Below are positions 49,211 through 58,083 of a stretch of DNA of 64,000 bases, one piece after another. The notes below the pieces were generated by a model, which worked only from the letters and a program-made list of their open reading frames with translations, was not told the origin of the DNA and made no database searches. Positions within the stretch are counted from its first letter, which is position 1. The number at the start of each line of letters is the position of its first letter. The DNA is taken from the NCBI RefSeq assembly GCF_016900775.1, contig NZ_JACJKN010000014.1, positions 1-64,000 of the forward strand, read 5' to 3'. The stretch comes from Olsenella uli. Lineage in GTDB: Bacteria > Actinomycetota > Coriobacteriia > Coriobacteriales > Atopobiaceae. The position numbers and the translations under genes are program-made.

Positions 49211-50467
49211 ATGCGAGAGTCAAAAACCGTTGAGTTCAAGGCGTCCGTGAGCAACTCGTTCCTCAAAACCGTTTCTGCGTTTGCGAACTACGGTGGCGGG
49301 ACGGTCTACTTTGGCATCGCTGATGATGGGAAGCCGGTTGGTCTTCAAGACCCCGCGCGGGCGTGCCTCGACATAGAGAACCGCATCAACGACTCCATCA
49401 CGCCCATTCCGGAGTTTGAGCTCACGATACGCGCGCTCACCTCGACGGTCGAGCTCAAGGTCATGCCAGGCGCCGCAACGCCCTATCTCTATCGTGCGAA
49501 GGCGTACAAGCGTGCAGATGGCGCGACGGTCGAGGTCGATCGCACGGAGCTGACGCGCCTCACCCTTGACGGCAGCAATCTGAGCTTCGAGCAGCTCCCA
49601 TCAGAGGACCAGGACCTTGTGTTCGCTCGGCTTGGGGCGGCGATGCAAGAGAGGCTAGGTCTTGCGAGTTTTAACTCCGATACGCTCAAGACGCTCAGCC
49701 TTCTCTCCCCGTCAGGAACCTACAACAACGCCGCAGCGATCCTCGCCGATCGAAGCGCGTTCCCCGGAATCGACGTCGCACGTTTTGGCGAGGACATCAG
49801 CGTGATACTCAAGCACGCGACCTACGAAGGCGCGTCTCTCCTGACGGAGTTCGATGACGTGGCAGGGCTCTTCAGGGACGCATATTGCTACGAACGGGTT
49901 GAGGGGGTCCATCGCAGGCTGGTCGAAACGGTGCCCGTCCGGGCGTTCCGTGAGGCGCTCGCAAATGCGGTCGTTCACAGGACGTGGGACGTTGCGGCGC
50001 GGGTTCGCGTCTCGATGCACCCCGACCGCGTGGAGGTCTCATCTCCGGGCGGACTTCCAGCGGGCATATCCGAGGAGGAGTACCTCTTCGGCAGGGTCTC
50101 CATCATGCGCAACCCCATCCTTGCCAACGTGTTCTACCGGCTGGGCATCATCGAGGCCTTTGGTACGGGGATTATCAGAATCAAGGAGGCATATGAGGGC
50201 AGCGTTGCCAAGCCGACGTTTGCTGTCACGGAGAACTCGATAACGGTGACCCTGCCCCTCGTCAAGGAGGATAACGGGCTGGTTGGCGATCAGAGGCTCG
50301 TATACGATCTGCTCAGTCCCGTGCGGGCCATGGCGACCGGAGAGCTGGAGAAGAGCGTGAGCTTTAGTCGCTCAAAGCTCAGGGGAATTCTCAAGCGTCT
50401 GATTGCTCTTGGGCTCGTGGAGACGATTGGCGCGGGCAGAGGACTGAAGTATCGTCGTGTTAGGTGA
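49211..50467 (+). CDS. AlbA_2-domain protein with GHKL-type C-terminal half
   Basis: 418 aa from ATG 49211, behind AGAAGGGGGG. The N-terminal Schlafen AlbA_2 domain reads SKTVEFKASVSNSFLKTVSAFANYGGGTVYFGIADDGKPVG. The second half has the HATPase_c_4 pattern: VRAFREALANAVVHRTWD, then VEVSSPGGLPAGI and RNPILANVFYRLGIIEAFGTG. The C-terminus is a winged helix (ATGELEKSVSFSRSKLRGILKRLIALGLV). Its codon use is less biased than that of its neighbours, suggesting an acquired gene. These proteins are often called transcriptional regulators or helicase-related, but the activity is unproven. Confidence 0.85.
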   Translation: MRESKTVEFKASVSNSFLKTVSAFANYGGGTVYFGIADDGKPVGLQDPARACLDIENRINDSITPIPEFELTIRALTSTVELKVMPGAATPYLYRAKAYKRADGATVEVDRTELTRLTLDGSNLSFEQLPSEDQDLVFARLGAAMQERLGLASFNSDTLKTLSLLSPSGTYNNAAAILADRSAFPGIDVARFGEDISVILKHATYEGASLLTEFDDVAGLFRDAYCYERVEGVHRRLVETVPVRAFREALANAVVHRTWDVAARVRVSMHPDRVEVSSPGGLPAGISEEEYLFGRVSIMRNPILANVFYRLGIIEAFGTGIIRIKEAYEGSVAKPTFAVTENSITVTLPLVKEDNGLVGDQRLVYDLLSPVRAMATGELEKSVSFSRSKLRGILKRLIALGLVETIGAGRGLKYRRVR

Positions 50468-50511
50468 CGTGGGCCCGGTATACTGGCCGAGCAAAGCAAG
50501 GGGAGAGTCGT

Positions 50512-51441
50512 ATGGCAAAGAACCAGTCACGTACGCCCGGGCGCGACGTCCGCGGCGGCAAGGGCAAGGGGCGCGGCCCGCAGCAGGGTCGCCCTTCTCG
50601 CCCTGTTGGCGGCAGGGGCAGGGCCCCGCAGCGCGGCCCGCGGGGCGAGAAGGGCGCGGGGCCGCGCGCTTTGCGCCGTGAGGCGCGCGACCGGGGCGAC
50701 CTCATCGAGGGGCGTCGTGCCGTCGAGGAGGCGCTCTCCTGCGGGATGCCGCTGAGAAGTGCCCTCGTGCAGGAGCGCTCCGGCGAGCGTGACCTCGCCC
50801 TTGAGAAGATCGCGGCATGCCTGGAGGACGCCGGCGTGCCCGTGGAGCGGGTGCCGCGCGGCCGGCTCGACGCGCTTTCGAGTCACGGCGCGCACCAGGG
50901 CGTCGTGGTGCGGGCGCGCCCCTTTGAGTACGCCGAGCTCTCCGACGTGATTGCCTCGGCGGGGGAGGGGCCCGCGCTCGTGGTGGTGCTCGACCACGTG
51001 ACCGACCAGGGCAACTTTGGCGCCATCGTGCGCACGGCCGAGGTCGTGGGCGCGGCGGGCGTCGTGGTTGCCAAGGCGCGCGCCGCCTCCGTGGGCGTGG
51101 GCGCGTACAAGACCTCCGCCGGCGCCGTCATGCACCTGCCCATCGCGCAGGTGCCCAACCTCGCGCGCGCCATCGAGGAGCTCCAGGCGGCGGGCTTTTG
51201 GGCCTGCGCCGCGACCGAGCACGCCGAGCAGGACGTCTGGAATGCGCCCATGGGCGGCCGCCTCGCGCTCGTGATGGGCTCCGAGGGCGAGGGGATCTCC
51301 CGCCTGGTAGCCGAGAAGTGCGACTTTGCGTGCCGTCTGCCGCAGCGCGGGCACGTGGAGTCGCTGAACGTCGCCCAGGCCACGACCGTGCTCTGCTACG
51401 AGTGGCTGCGGCGGCAGGAGACGGGCGGGACGGATGCCTAG
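50512..51441 (+). CDS. rlmB: SpoU-family 23S rRNA 2'-O-methyltransferase (RlmB type)
   Basis: 309 aa from ATG 50512, behind GGGGAGAG. A basic Arg/Gly-rich tail of about 60 residues (GGKGKGRGPQQGRPSR and similar) leads a substrate-binding domain (DLIEGRRAVEEALSCGMPL) and the SpoU trefoil knot: DQGNFGAIVRTAEVVGA, LALVMGSEGEGISRLV, and LPQRGHVESLNVAQATTV. It methylates a 23S rRNA ribose; the modified site is assumed from RlmB. The tail resembles RNA-binding RG-rich regions and is longer than in E. coli RlmB. It overlaps the next gene by 8 nt. Confidence 0.93.
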   Translation: MAKNQSRTPGRDVRGGKGKGRGPQQGRPSRPVGGRGRAPQRGPRGEKGAGPRALRREARDRGDLIEGRRAVEEALSCGMPLRSALVQERSGERDLALEKIAACLEDAGVPVERVPRGRLDALSSHGAHQGVVVRARPFEYAELSDVIASAGEGPALVVVLDHVTDQGNFGAIVRTAEVVGAAGVVVAKARAASVGVGAYKTSAGAVMHLPIAQVPNLARAIEELQAAGFWACAATEHAEQDVWNAPMGGRLALVMGSEGEGISRLVAEKCDFACRLPQRGHVESLNVAQATTVLCYEWLRRQETGGTDA

Positions 51442-51973
51442 CCCGGGCGCGGACCGCGAGCTTCTGGTGGTCGACGGCTACAACGTGATCTTCAAGTCCC
51501 CGCGCTACCTCGCCCGCATGGACGAGACCGTGGAAGGTGACCCCTTCGAGCAGGCGCGCGACCTGCTCGTGGCCGATGTGGCGGCCTATGCCAAGGGCCG
51601 CTACGAGCCGGTGATCGTATTCGACGCGGCGGGCAACGTCTCCCCGGATCGGCCCGACCTCTCCAGGGCGGGCGTGCGCATGGTCTTCTCGCGCACCGGG
51701 GAGTCCGCGGACGCCGTCATTGAGCGGCTGGTCACCGAGCAGCGCCTGCTGCCGCGGGCGGTAACCGTGGTGACCTCGGACCGCACGATCCGCGCGACGG
51801 TGGGCGGCGTGCCCGTGACGCGCATCTCGAGCGATGTGCTCGTGGCCGACGTGAACCAGCTCGCCGTAGAGTACGAGCGCGCCAACGCCGAGCGACAGAC
51901 GCAGCACATGCGCCTGGAGGACCGCATCGACCCGGCCGCGCGCGAGAAGCTCTGGCGCCTCCTGCGGGGGTAA
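51434..51973 (+). CDS. NYN-domain RNase-like protein (YacP family)
   Basis: 179 aa from ATG 51434, overlapping rlmB. The NYN/PIN-like core begins ELLVVDGYNVIFKSPRYL and continues with EPVIVFDAAGNVS, FSRTGESADAVIERLV and VVTSDRTIRATVGGVPVTRISSD. Conserved Asp residues (DGYN, ESADAVI, TSDR) are in place for metal-dependent RNA cleavage. YacP is usually beside rlmB and cysS, as here, and in B. subtilis it is Rae1, which cleaves mRNA in the ribosomal A site. The same role here is likely but inferred. Confidence 0.9.
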   Translation: MPSPGADRELLVVDGYNVIFKSPRYLARMDETVEGDPFEQARDLLVADVAAYAKGRYEPVIVFDAAGNVSPDRPDLSRAGVRMVFSRTGESADAVIERLVTEQRLLPRAVTVVTSDRTIRATVGGVPVTRISSDVLVADVNQLAVEYERANAERQTQHMRLEDRIDPAAREKLWRLLRG

Positions 51974-51974
51974 C

Positions 51975-52053
51975 GGGCTGCTGACAAAGGTGTCGGGGTC
52001 GTTTGTCATGAACCTTTCATGACAAACGACCCCGACACCTTTGTCAGCAGCCC
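51975..52053. repeat. 79-bp perfect palindrome before the tRNA cluster
   Basis: Two perfect 38-bp arms around CCT (52013-52015): GGGCTGCTGACAAAGGTGTC, then GGGGTCGTTTGTCATGAA. Same family as 23445, 25344 and 46961. Confidence 0.85.
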
Positions 52054-52083
52054 CGTACCGGTTCCGCTATCATGTACTGACAC

Positions 52084-52158
52084 GCCGGCATGGCTCAATG
52101 GCAGAGCAACGGTTTTGTAAACCGTGGGTTGGGGGTTCGACTCCCTCTGCCGGCTCCA
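52084..52158 (+). tRNA. tRNA-Thr (TGT)
   Basis: 75 nt with encoded TCCA end. Acceptor GCCGGCA/TGCCGGC, anticodon stem ACGGT/ACCGT with loop TTTGTAA (anticodon TGT), and T-arm GGGTTCGACTCCC. First of four clustered tRNAs upstream of tuf. Confidence 0.95.
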
Positions 52159-52285
52159 GGAACGATTCGAGGCCGTTGCGTCATGCGCTGCGGCCTCGTT
52201 GCGTTTATCGCCCTTCAAGAAGATGCTCTGACCTGCGGATGTGTACGCCTCGTGAGGATGGATACGCCCGGAAGCGGGGTATACG

Positions 52286-52314
52286 TTGACAAGTTTTTCT
52301 CCGCGTCGTAATCT
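52286..52314 (+). promoter_or_regulatory. Promoter for tRNA-Tyr-Thr-Met-tuf
   Basis: TTGACA, 17-bp spacer, TAATCT: close to the sigma-70 consensus and about 50 bp before tRNA-Tyr. The upstream stretch 52159-52285 contains no supported gene. Confidence 0.8.
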
Positions 52315-52365
52315 ATCTTCCGCTCGCAGGGGAGAAGGCGCCTTGCGGGTGGCTGAAAACGGAAT

Positions 52366-52449
52366 GGGGATGTGGCACAGCGGCAACTGCGGCGGACTGT
52401 AAATCCGCTCCCTCTGGGTTCCTTGGTTCGAGTCCAAGCATCCCCACCA
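52366..52449 (+). tRNA. tRNA-Tyr (GTA)
   Basis: 84 nt with CCA. Acceptor GGGGATG/CATCCCC, anticodon stem GCGGA/TCCGC with loop CTGTAAA, and a long variable arm (TCCCTCTGGGTTC), as expected for class II tRNA-Tyr. Confidence 0.95.
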
Positions 52450-52452
52450 TTC

Positions 52453-52528
52453 GCCCGTGTAGCTCAGTCGGTAGAGCACTTCGTTGGTAACGAAGAGGTC
52501 ACCGGTTCAAATCCGGTCGCGGGCTCCA
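52453..52528 (+). tRNA. tRNA-Thr (GGT)
   Basis: 76 nt with CCA. Acceptor GCCCGTG/CGCGGGC with one G-G-type mismatch near its end, anticodon stem CTTCG/CGAAG with loop TTGGTAA (GGT). It begins four bases after tRNA-Tyr, so the two are co-transcribed. Confidence 0.93.
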
Positions 52529-52556
52529 TTCCCTCTTTTCGGTCGCACGGCACCAC

Positions 52557-52633
52557 GCCGGTGTAGCTCAGTTGGTTAGAGCACGCGGCTCATACCCGCG
52601 ATGTCACTGGTTCGAGTCCAGTCACCGGTACCA
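52557..52633 (+). tRNA. tRNA-Met (CAT), elongator type
   Basis: 77 nt with CCA. Anticodon stem CGCGG/CCGCG with loop CTCATAC (CAT). The acceptor GCCGGTG pairs with CACCGGT, leaving a terminal G-U pair. It lacks the C1-A72 mismatch of initiator tRNA. A lysidine-modified tRNA-Ile2 cannot be excluded. Confidence 0.88.
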
Positions 52634-52725
52634 GAGTTCTTGGCGGCGCTTCGGCGCCGCTTAGCATAAGAACGCGTTAGCACTACGGGATGGCCGAACA
52701 GGTTTGTTCCAAAAGGAGGATGGCA

Positions 52726-53931
52726 ATGGCCAAGGAGAAGTTCGATCGTTCTAAGCCCCACGTAAACATCGGTACCATCGGTCACGTCGACCACGGCAAG
52801 ACCACCACGACCGCGGCCATCACCAAGGTCCTCTCTGAGACCGAGGGCTGCAAGGCTGACTACACCGCCTTCGAGAACATCGACAAGGCTCCCGAGGAGC
52901 GTCAGCGCGGCATTACCATTAACGTTGCCCACATCGAGTACGAGACCTGGGAGCGCCACTACGCTCACGTCGACTGCCCGGGCCACGCGGACTACATCAA
53001 GAACATGATTTCCGGTGCGGCTCAGATGGACGGTGCCATCCTGGTCATCGCCGCCACCGACGGCCCCATGGCCCAGACCCGCGAGCACATCCTGCTCGCC
53101 CGTCAGGTCGGCGTCCCCTACATCATCGTCTTCCTGAACAAGTGCGACATGGTTGACGACGAGGAGCTCATCGACCTCGTTGAGATGGAGACCCGTGACC
53201 TCCTCTCCGAGTACGGCTTCCCCGGAGACGACCTGCCCATCATCCGTGGCTCCGGCCTCGGCGCCCTCAACGGCGAGCAGAAGTGGGTCGACTCCATCAT
53301 CGAGCTCATGCACGCCGTCGACGAGTACATCCCCACGCCGCCGCGTGACAACGACAAGCCGTTCCTGATGGCCATCGAGGACGTCATGACGATCTCCGGC
53401 CGCGGCACCGTCGCCACCGGCCGTGTCGAGCGCGGCCAGCTCAAGCTCAACGACCCCGTTGAGATCGTGGGCATCCGTGAGAAGCAGACCTCCGTTGCCA
53501 CCGGCATCGAGATGTTCCGCAAGACCATGGACTTCTGCGAGGCTGGCGACAACGTCGGCATCCTTCTCCGCGGCATCAAGCGCGAGGACATCGAGCGTGG
53601 CCAGGTCATCTGCAAGCCGGGCTCCGTCCAGCCGCACAAGAAGTTCACCGGTGAGATTTACGTCCTGACCAAGGAGGAGGGCGGCCGTCACACCCCGTTC
53701 TTCGCCGGTTATCGTCCGCAGTTCTACTTCCGCACCACGGACATCACGGGCGACATCCAGGAGCTCACCGACTCCAACGGCACCAAGGTCGAGATGGCCA
53801 TGCCGGGCGACCACGTGACCATCACCGCTGAGCTCATCCACGCCATCGCCATGGAGCAGGGCGACAAGTTCGCCATCCGTGAGGGCGGCCACACCGTCGG
53901 CGACGGCCGTATCTCCACCATCATCGAGTAA
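52726..53931 (+). CDS. tuf: Elongation factor Tu
   Basis: 401 aa from ATG 52726, chosen for AAAAGGAGG upstream; an ATG six bases earlier is possible. The G domain has [14 protein letters not shown], the [14 protein letters not shown] effector loop, [19 protein letters not shown] and SGLGAL. Domains 2 and 3 are complete ([57 protein letters not shown]). It delivers aminoacyl-tRNA to the ribosome. The gene lies downstream of tRNA-Met, probably transcribed with the tRNAs, and ends at a strong terminator. Confidence 0.98.
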   Translation: MAKEKFDRSKPHVNIGTIGHVDHGKTTTTAAITKVLSETEGCKADYTAFENIDKAPEERQRGITINVAHIEYETWERHYAHVDCPGHADYIKNMISGAAQMDGAILVIAATDGPMAQTREHILLARQVGVPYIIVFLNKCDMVDDEELIDLVEMETRDLLSEYGFPGDDLPIIRGSGLGALNGEQKWVDSIIELMHAVDEYIPTPPRDNDKPFLMAIEDVMTISGRGTVATGRVERGQLKLNDPVEIVGIREKQTSVATGIEMFRKTMDFCEAGDNVGILLRGIKREDIERGQVICKPGSVQPHKKFTGEIYVLTKEEGGRHTPFFAGYRPQFYFRTTDITGDIQELTDSNGTKVEMAMPGDHVTITAELIHAIAMEQGDKFAIREGGHTVGDGRISTIIE

Positions 53932-53951
53932 CTTCTTCGTAAGTGACTCTT

Positions 53952-53985
53952 GGACCCGGCACCGCAGGGTGTCGGGTCCTTTTTT
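53952..53985 (+). terminator. Terminator after tuf
   Basis: GGACCCGGCACC-GCAG-GGTGTCGGGTCC followed by a T run. Confidence 0.92.
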
Positions 53986-54037
53986 CAGCCAAGCAATTTG
54001 ATGATTTTGTGATTCAGTATGTGAGAATCGCTTTTAG

Positions 54038-54067
54038 TTGACAGAATGGCTGCGGGACTGGTAACGT
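54038..54067 (+). promoter_or_regulatory. Promoter for rpmG-tRNA-Trp-secE-nusG
   Basis: TTGACA, 18-bp spacer, TAACGT, followed by the rpmG leader. The -35 is perfect. Confidence 0.75.
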
Positions 54068-54127
54068 ACACCACCGCACCGCGTTCGAGGGAAACTCCCT
54101 CCAACGAGAAGCTCTTCAGGAGGATTG

Positions 54128-54277
54128 ATGCGTACTCTAGTTACCCTCGCGTGCACTGAGTGCAAGCGCCGCAACTACACCACGGACAAGAACAAGTCCA
54201 ACAACCCGGACCGTATGCAGCTCAAGAAGTACTGCCCGTGGTGCAAGAAGCACACGCTTCATCGGGAGACCCGCTAA
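54128..54277 (+). CDS. rpmG: Ribosomal protein L33
   Basis: 49 aa from ATG 54128, behind AGGAGG. It reads [19 protein letters not shown], a zinc-binding form with CTEC and a second pair CPWC near the end ([17 protein letters not shown]). It is a 50S ribosomal subunit protein. The gene immediately precedes tRNA-Trp and secE, a standard bacterial order. Confidence 0.95.
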   Translation: MRTLVTLACTECKRRNYTTDKNKSNNPDRMQLKKYCPWCKKHTLHRETR

Positions 54278-54297
54278 CCAAGGTGGGTTTTCATCAC

Positions 54298-54373
54298 AGG
54301 CCAGTAGCTCCAATGGTAGAGCGGCGGTCTCCAAAACCGTTTGTTGAGGGTTCGAGTCCTTCCTGGCCTGCCA
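54298..54373 (+). tRNA. tRNA-Trp (CCA)
   Basis: 76 nt with encoded GCCA end. Acceptor AGGCCAG/CTGGCCT, anticodon stem GCGGT/ACCGT (one G-T pair) with loop CTCCAAA (CCA), and T-arm GGGTTCGAGTCC. It lies between rpmG and secE. Confidence 0.95.
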
Positions 54374-54444
54374 GATTTCACCACCGGCTTTCCCTTCGGG
54401 GATAGCCGGTTTCCATGTAAGGCCCGTTTTCTAGGAGTCGACGG

Positions 54445-54834
54445 ATGGCGAACAAGGACCGTAACAAGAGGAGCGTCCGCAAGGCCCGTGCCGAGGAGCG
54501 TGCCCGCGTCGAGGCCGCCCAGGCCGCCTCTGCGCAGGGTTCCGCCGGCTCTGAGGGCAAGAAGGCCTCCAAGGAGGTCGTCAAGGCCGAGAAGAATCCC
54601 GCCAAGAAGGACGAGAAGAAGTCGGACAAGAAGCCCGGCCTCTTCCGCCGCCTGAGGAACTACCTCGGTGACGTCCGCTCCGAGATGCGTCGCGTCGTGT
54701 GGCCCTCTCGCGACGAGCTCATGAGCTACTCGGTGGCGATCATCGCCATGCTCATCGTCTTTGGCATCGTCATCTGGCTCGTGGACTCCGGCATCGTCGC
54801 CGCTCTTATCGGCTTCACTGGTCTCAGGGGGTAG
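54445..54834 (+). CDS. secE: Preprotein translocase subunit SecE
   Basis: 129 aa from ATG 54445. A long Lys/Ala-rich hydrophilic N-terminus (1-70) precedes the SecE core: FRRLRNYLGDVRSEMRRVVWPSRDELMSYS, then one membrane helix (VAIIAMLIVFGIVIWLVD). It stabilises SecY in the Sec translocon. The N-terminal extension is typical for Actinomycetota. A small hairpin at about 54380-54411 precedes it. nusG begins two bases after the stop. Confidence 0.95.
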   Translation: MANKDRNKRSVRKARAEERARVEAAQAASAQGSAGSEGKKASKEVVKAEKNPAKKDEKKSDKKPGLFRRLRNYLGDVRSEMRRVVWPSRDELMSYSVAIIAMLIVFGIVIWLVDSGIVAALIGFTGLRG

Positions 54835-54836
54835 GC

Positions 54837-55385
54837 ATGGCTAAGCGCTGGTACGTGATTCACACCTACTCTGGGTACGAGAACAAGGTCAAGGCTGACC
54901 TTGAGCACCGCATCGAGACCTACGGTCTCGAGGACAAGGTCGTCGACATCCAGATCCCGACCGAGGAGGTCACGGAGATCAAGGACGGCGGCAAGCGCGA
55001 GACCAAGGAGTCCAAGGTCTTCCCGAGCTACGTCCTCGTGCGCATGGAGGTCGACGACAACACCTGGGCCGTCGTCCGCAACACGCCGGGCGTGACGGGC
55101 TTCGTGGGGCTCGACGGCAAGCCGACGCCGCTTCGTCGCGACGAGTTCGACAAGATCATGCGCCGCGGCGGCGGGCGTGGCACCACGACGTCCGTTCCCA
55201 AGCGCGTTGCCACCAACCTCGAGGTTGGCCAGGCGGTCCACGTGCTCTCCGGCCCGCTCGCGGACTTCGACGGCCAGATTTCCGAGGTCATGCCCGAGTC
55301 CGGCAAGGTCAAGGTCATGCTCACCATCTTTGGCCGCGAGACTCCCGTCGAGCTCACGCTCGACCAGATCTCCGTCATCGCCTAG
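54837..55385 (+). CDS. nusG: Transcription termination/antitermination protein NusG
   Basis: 182 aa from ATG 54837. The NGN domain has RWYVIHTYSGYENKVKADLEHR and FPSYVLVRMEVDDNTWAVVRNTPGVTGFVG. The KOW domain reads LEVGQAVHVLSGPLADFDGQISEV and ends VELTLDQISVIA. The linker holds a Gly/Arg run (MRRGGGRGTTTS). It binds RNA polymerase to modulate pausing and Rho termination and links it to the ribosome. It is coupled to secE and followed by rplK. Confidence 0.97.
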   Translation: MAKRWYVIHTYSGYENKVKADLEHRIETYGLEDKVVDIQIPTEEVTEIKDGGKRETKESKVFPSYVLVRMEVDDNTWAVVRNTPGVTGFVGLDGKPTPLRRDEFDKIMRRGGGRGTTTSVPKRVATNLEVGQAVHVLSGPLADFDGQISEVMPESGKVKVMLTIFGRETPVELTLDQISVIA

Positions 55386-55477
55386 CGGAGTTCCCGCCCG
55401 TCCGGTATCGGTGAGGATAGCTTCTCGGACGCGGCGCACACATAGTACGACTCGACACGTCTTCAAGGAGAAGAACC

Positions 55478-55906
55478 ATGGCAAAGAAGAAGGTCACTGC
55501 CTTCATCAAGCTCCAGATCCCGGCCGGTGCGGCCAACCCCGCGCCTCCCGTCGGCCCCGCCCTCGGTGCCGCCCAGGTCAACATCATGCAGTTCTGCCAG
55601 GCCTTCAACGCCGCCACGCAGGACAAGCAGGGCGACATCATCCCCGTTGAGATCACCGTCTACGAGGATCGCTCCTTCGACTTCGTCTGCAAGACCCCGC
55701 CCGCGGCCCAGCTCATCAAGAAGGAGCTCGGCCTCAAGAGCGGCTCCGGCGTGCCCCAGCGCGACAAGGTCGGCCAGCTCACCCAGGAGCAGCTCACCAA
55801 GATCGCCGAGATCAAGATGCCGGACCTCAACGCCAACGACATCGAGGCCGCCAAGAAGATCGTCGCCGGCACCGCCCGCTCCATGGGCGTCACCATCGCC
55901 GAGTAG
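55478..55906 (+). CDS. rplK: Ribosomal protein L11
   Basis: 142 aa from ATG 55478, behind AAGGAG. It starts [29 protein letters not shown], the conserved flexible N-domain loop, then the RNA-binding C-domain ([40 protein letters not shown]). It is part of the GTPase-associated centre with L10-L12. A REPIN separates it from rplA, an unusual interruption of the rplK-rplA pair. Confidence 0.97.
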   Translation: MAKKKVTAFIKLQIPAGAANPAPPVGPALGAAQVNIMQFCQAFNAATQDKQGDIIPVEITVYEDRSFDFVCKTPPAAQLIKKELGLKSGSGVPQRDKVGQLTQEQLTKIAEIKMPDLNANDIEAAKKIVAGTARSMGVTIAE

Positions 55907-55916
55907 CGTTTCGTGC

Positions 55917-55979
55917 GTGCAAAGGGGGCCGTCCCCTTTGCACGCTTTCACCGTACAAAGGGGACGGCCCCCTTTGTAC
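55917..55979. repeat. REPIN-like double hairpin between rplK and rplA
   Basis: GTGCAAAGGGGGCCGTCCCC...TTTGCAC (55917-55943) and the inverted variant GTACAAAGGGGACGGCCCCC...TTTGTAC (55953-55979). The outer stem changed from GTGC to GTAC with both arms altered together. Confidence 0.8.
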
Positions 55980-56028
55980 GCACGATGTGGGAGGGCGGAA
56001 GGCCCGATGACCACAGGAGGTAAGCAAC

Positions 56029-56736
56029 ATGCCTAAGCACGGAAAGAACTACAAGGCCGCCGCGGAGAAGGTGGACGGCTCCAAGCTCTACTCCCCGAAG
56101 GAGGCCATGGAGCTCGCCAAGGAGCTCGCTCCCGCCAAGTTTGACGAGACCGTCGAGGTCGCCGTCCGCCTGGGCGTCGATACCCGCAAGGCCGACCAGA
56201 ACGTCCGCGGCTCCATCGCGCTGCCCCACGGCACCGGTAAGTCCGTGCGCGTCGCCGTCTTCGCCGAGGGCGAGAAGGCCCGCGAGGCCGAGGCCGCCGG
56301 CGCCGACATCGTGGGCTCCGATGACCTCGTCGCCCAGGTCCAGGCCGGCGAGCTGAACTTCGACGCCGCCATCGCCACGCCCAACATGATGGGCAAGGTC
56401 GGCCGCCTCGGCAAGATCCTCGGCCCCCGCGGCCTCATGCCCAACCCCAAGCTTGGCACCGTCACCATGGACGTCGCCAAGATGGTCGGCGAGCTCAAGG
56501 CCGGCCGCGTCGAGTACCGCGCCGACCGCTACGGCATCTGCCACGTCCCGATGGGCAAGGTGTCCTTCGACACCCAGAAGCTCGTCGAGAACTACGGCGC
56601 GCTCATCAACGAGCTGCTCCGCGTGAAGCCGTCCAGCGCCAAGGGCAAGTACGTCAAGTCCGTCGTCGTCTCCACCACGATGGGCCCGGGCATCAAGGTC
56701 GACTCCACCAAGACCCGTAACCTCATGGAGGAGTAG
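56029..56736 (+). CDS. rplA: Ribosomal protein L1
   Basis: 235 aa from ATG 56029, with AGGAGG upstream. Domain 1: [33 protein letters not shown]; domain 2: [29 protein letters not shown], the L1 signature [31 protein letters not shown], then the return through [25 protein letters not shown]. It is a 50S stalk protein and usually represses its own operon. No mRNA mimic of its rRNA site was identified in the leader here. Confidence 0.97.
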   Translation: MPKHGKNYKAAAEKVDGSKLYSPKEAMELAKELAPAKFDETVEVAVRLGVDTRKADQNVRGSIALPHGTGKSVRVAVFAEGEKAREAEAAGADIVGSDDLVAQVQAGELNFDAAIATPNMMGKVGRLGKILGPRGLMPNPKLGTVTMDVAKMVGELKAGRVEYRADRYGICHVPMGKVSFDTQKLVENYGALINELLRVKPSSAKGKYVKSVVVSTTMGPGIKVDSTKTRNLMEE

Positions 56737-56765
56737 TTCTTCTCGTTTGAAGTTCCTGTGTCTGC

Positions 56766-56794
56766 TTGACGGGCGTCCGACGTCGTGACAGAAT
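56766..56794 (+). promoter_or_regulatory. Promoter for rplJ-rplL
   Basis: TTGACG, 17-bp spacer, CAGAAT, just after rplA. Confidence 0.65.
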
Positions 56795-56825
56795 GTCACG
56801 CGCAGGACGCCCGTCCTGTGTGAAA

Positions 56826-57000
56826 ACATCGCATGTCCGCTGCCAAAGACAGCCGGTGCCGCAAGGCTCAAAGGGGTAACCCGCCTGCCGAGGTGGTCTC
56901 AGAGATAGCATCTTCGAGGACCCCGCTTTGGCTGTGCCGAACGGGGTCTTCTCATGCGGAAGGCCCGCCCGCGTCGGCGGCATGCCTGACCGCAGAGAGA
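56826..57000 (+). ncRNA. L10 leader (autoregulatory)
   Basis: The leader carries the typical features before rplJ: AGACAGCCGGTGCCGCAAGG, then AAAGGGGTAACCCGCCTGCCGAG, then a G/C-rich stem ACCCCGC...CGGGGTC with TTCTCATGCGGAAGGC beyond. These are the L10(L12)4-binding and attenuator parts of the Rfam L10_leader family, recognised by pattern. Excess L10-L12 complex would bind here and lower rplJ-rplL expression. Confidence 0.75.
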
Positions 57001-57014
57001 AGGAGGTGTACTAC

Positions 57015-57536
57015 ATGCCGTCCAAGTCCAATGTCGAGATGCTCGAGAAGGTCTCCCAGTCGCTGGAGTCCTCCCAGGGCGTGTTCGTCGTCGACTACTG
57101 TGGCCTCTCCGTCAAGGAGACCCAGGAGGTTCGTCGCGCGCTGCGCGAGGCGGGCGCCGAGATGAAGGTGTACAAGAACAACATCGTCAAGCTCGCGCTC
57201 GAGAACGCCGGGCTGCCCAACATCGACGACGCGCTCGCCGGCACCTGCGCCTACGTCTTCTATGAGAAGGACCCCGTCGATGCCGCCAAGGTCATCAAGG
57301 AGCAGTCCGAGAAGCTCAAGAAGATGGCGTTCGTCGGCGCCATCGCCGATGGCAAGGCCCTTTCTGCCGACGAGGCCAAGGCCTACGCCGACCTGCCCAA
57401 CCGCGAGCAGCTCATGGCTCAGATCGCTGGTCTCATCAGCGGCTTCGCCCGCGACATCGCCGTGTGCGTCAAGGAGGTCCCCGCTGGCCTCGCGCGCTCC
57501 ATCAACGCTGTCTCCGAGCAGAAGCAGGCCGCCTAG
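57015..57536 (+). CDS. rplJ: Ribosomal protein L10
   Basis: 173 aa from ATG 57015, behind AGAAGGAGG. The N-terminal domain reads SNVEMLEKVSQSLESSQGVFVVDYCGLSVKETQEVRRAL and AEMKVYKNNIVKLAL; the C-terminal helix that binds L12 dimers ends IAVCVKEVPAGLARSINAVSEQKQ. It anchors the L7/L12 stalk. Expression is likely feedback-controlled through the leader upstream. Confidence 0.96.
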   Translation: MPSKSNVEMLEKVSQSLESSQGVFVVDYCGLSVKETQEVRRALREAGAEMKVYKNNIVKLALENAGLPNIDDALAGTCAYVFYEKDPVDAAKVIKEQSEKLKKMAFVGAIADGKALSADEAKAYADLPNREQLMAQIAGLISGFARDIAVCVKEVPAGLARSINAVSEQKQAA

Positions 57537-57632
57537 CGGCCACCTGCGGCATTTCGCCGCGCACCCGGGGCATCCGCCCCGCACACGCAAAAGCAATCCG
57601 TGCCAGCCGCACGGGACCGAAAGGAAACAGAA

Positions 57633-58013
57633 ATGGCTAAGCTTACCACCGAGGAGATCATTGACGCCCTCAAGGAGATGACCCTGCTCGAGGCCTCCGA
57701 GCTCGTGAAGGCCATCGAGGACACCTTCGGCGTCTCCGCCGCCGCCCCCGTCGCCGCCGTGGCCGCCGCTCCGGCCGCCGCTGCCGCCGAGGAGGAGGAG
57801 AAGACCAACTTCGACGTCGTGCTCGAGGGCTTCGGCGACAACAAGATCGCCGTCATCAAGGTCGTCCGTGCCCTGACCAGCCTCGGCCTCAAGGAGGCCA
57901 AGGAGGTCGTCGAGAGCGCCCCGAAGGCCGTTCTCGAGGGCGCCAAGAAGGAGGACGCCGAGGCCGCCAAGAAGCAGCTCGAGGAGGCCGGCGCCACCGT
58001 CACCCTCAAGTAA
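57633..58013 (+). CDS. rplL: Ribosomal protein L7/L12
   Basis: 126 aa from ATG 57633, with AAAGGAAAC upstream. The N-terminal dimerisation part is [31 protein letters not shown], the hinge is Ala-rich ([17 protein letters not shown]) and the C-domain has [39 protein letters not shown]. It recruits translation factors to the ribosome. A terminator lies right after the stop. Confidence 0.97.
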   Translation: MAKLTTEEIIDALKEMTLLEASELVKAIEDTFGVSAAAPVAAVAAAPAAAAAEEEEKTNFDVVLEGFGDNKIAVIKVVRALTSLGLKEAKEVVESAPKAVLEGAKKEDAEAAKKQLEEAGATVTLK

Positions 58014-58047
58014 GTTCGCTTGCTTGGGTAACGCGCTCAGCGCAGAC

Positions 58048-58082
58048 AAGGGGTCGGACCCGCAGGTCCGGCCCCTTTTTGC
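58048..58082 (+). terminator. Terminator after rplL
   Basis: GGGGTCGGACC-CGCA-GGTCCGGCCCC followed by T6. Confidence 0.92.
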
Positions 58083-58083
58083 G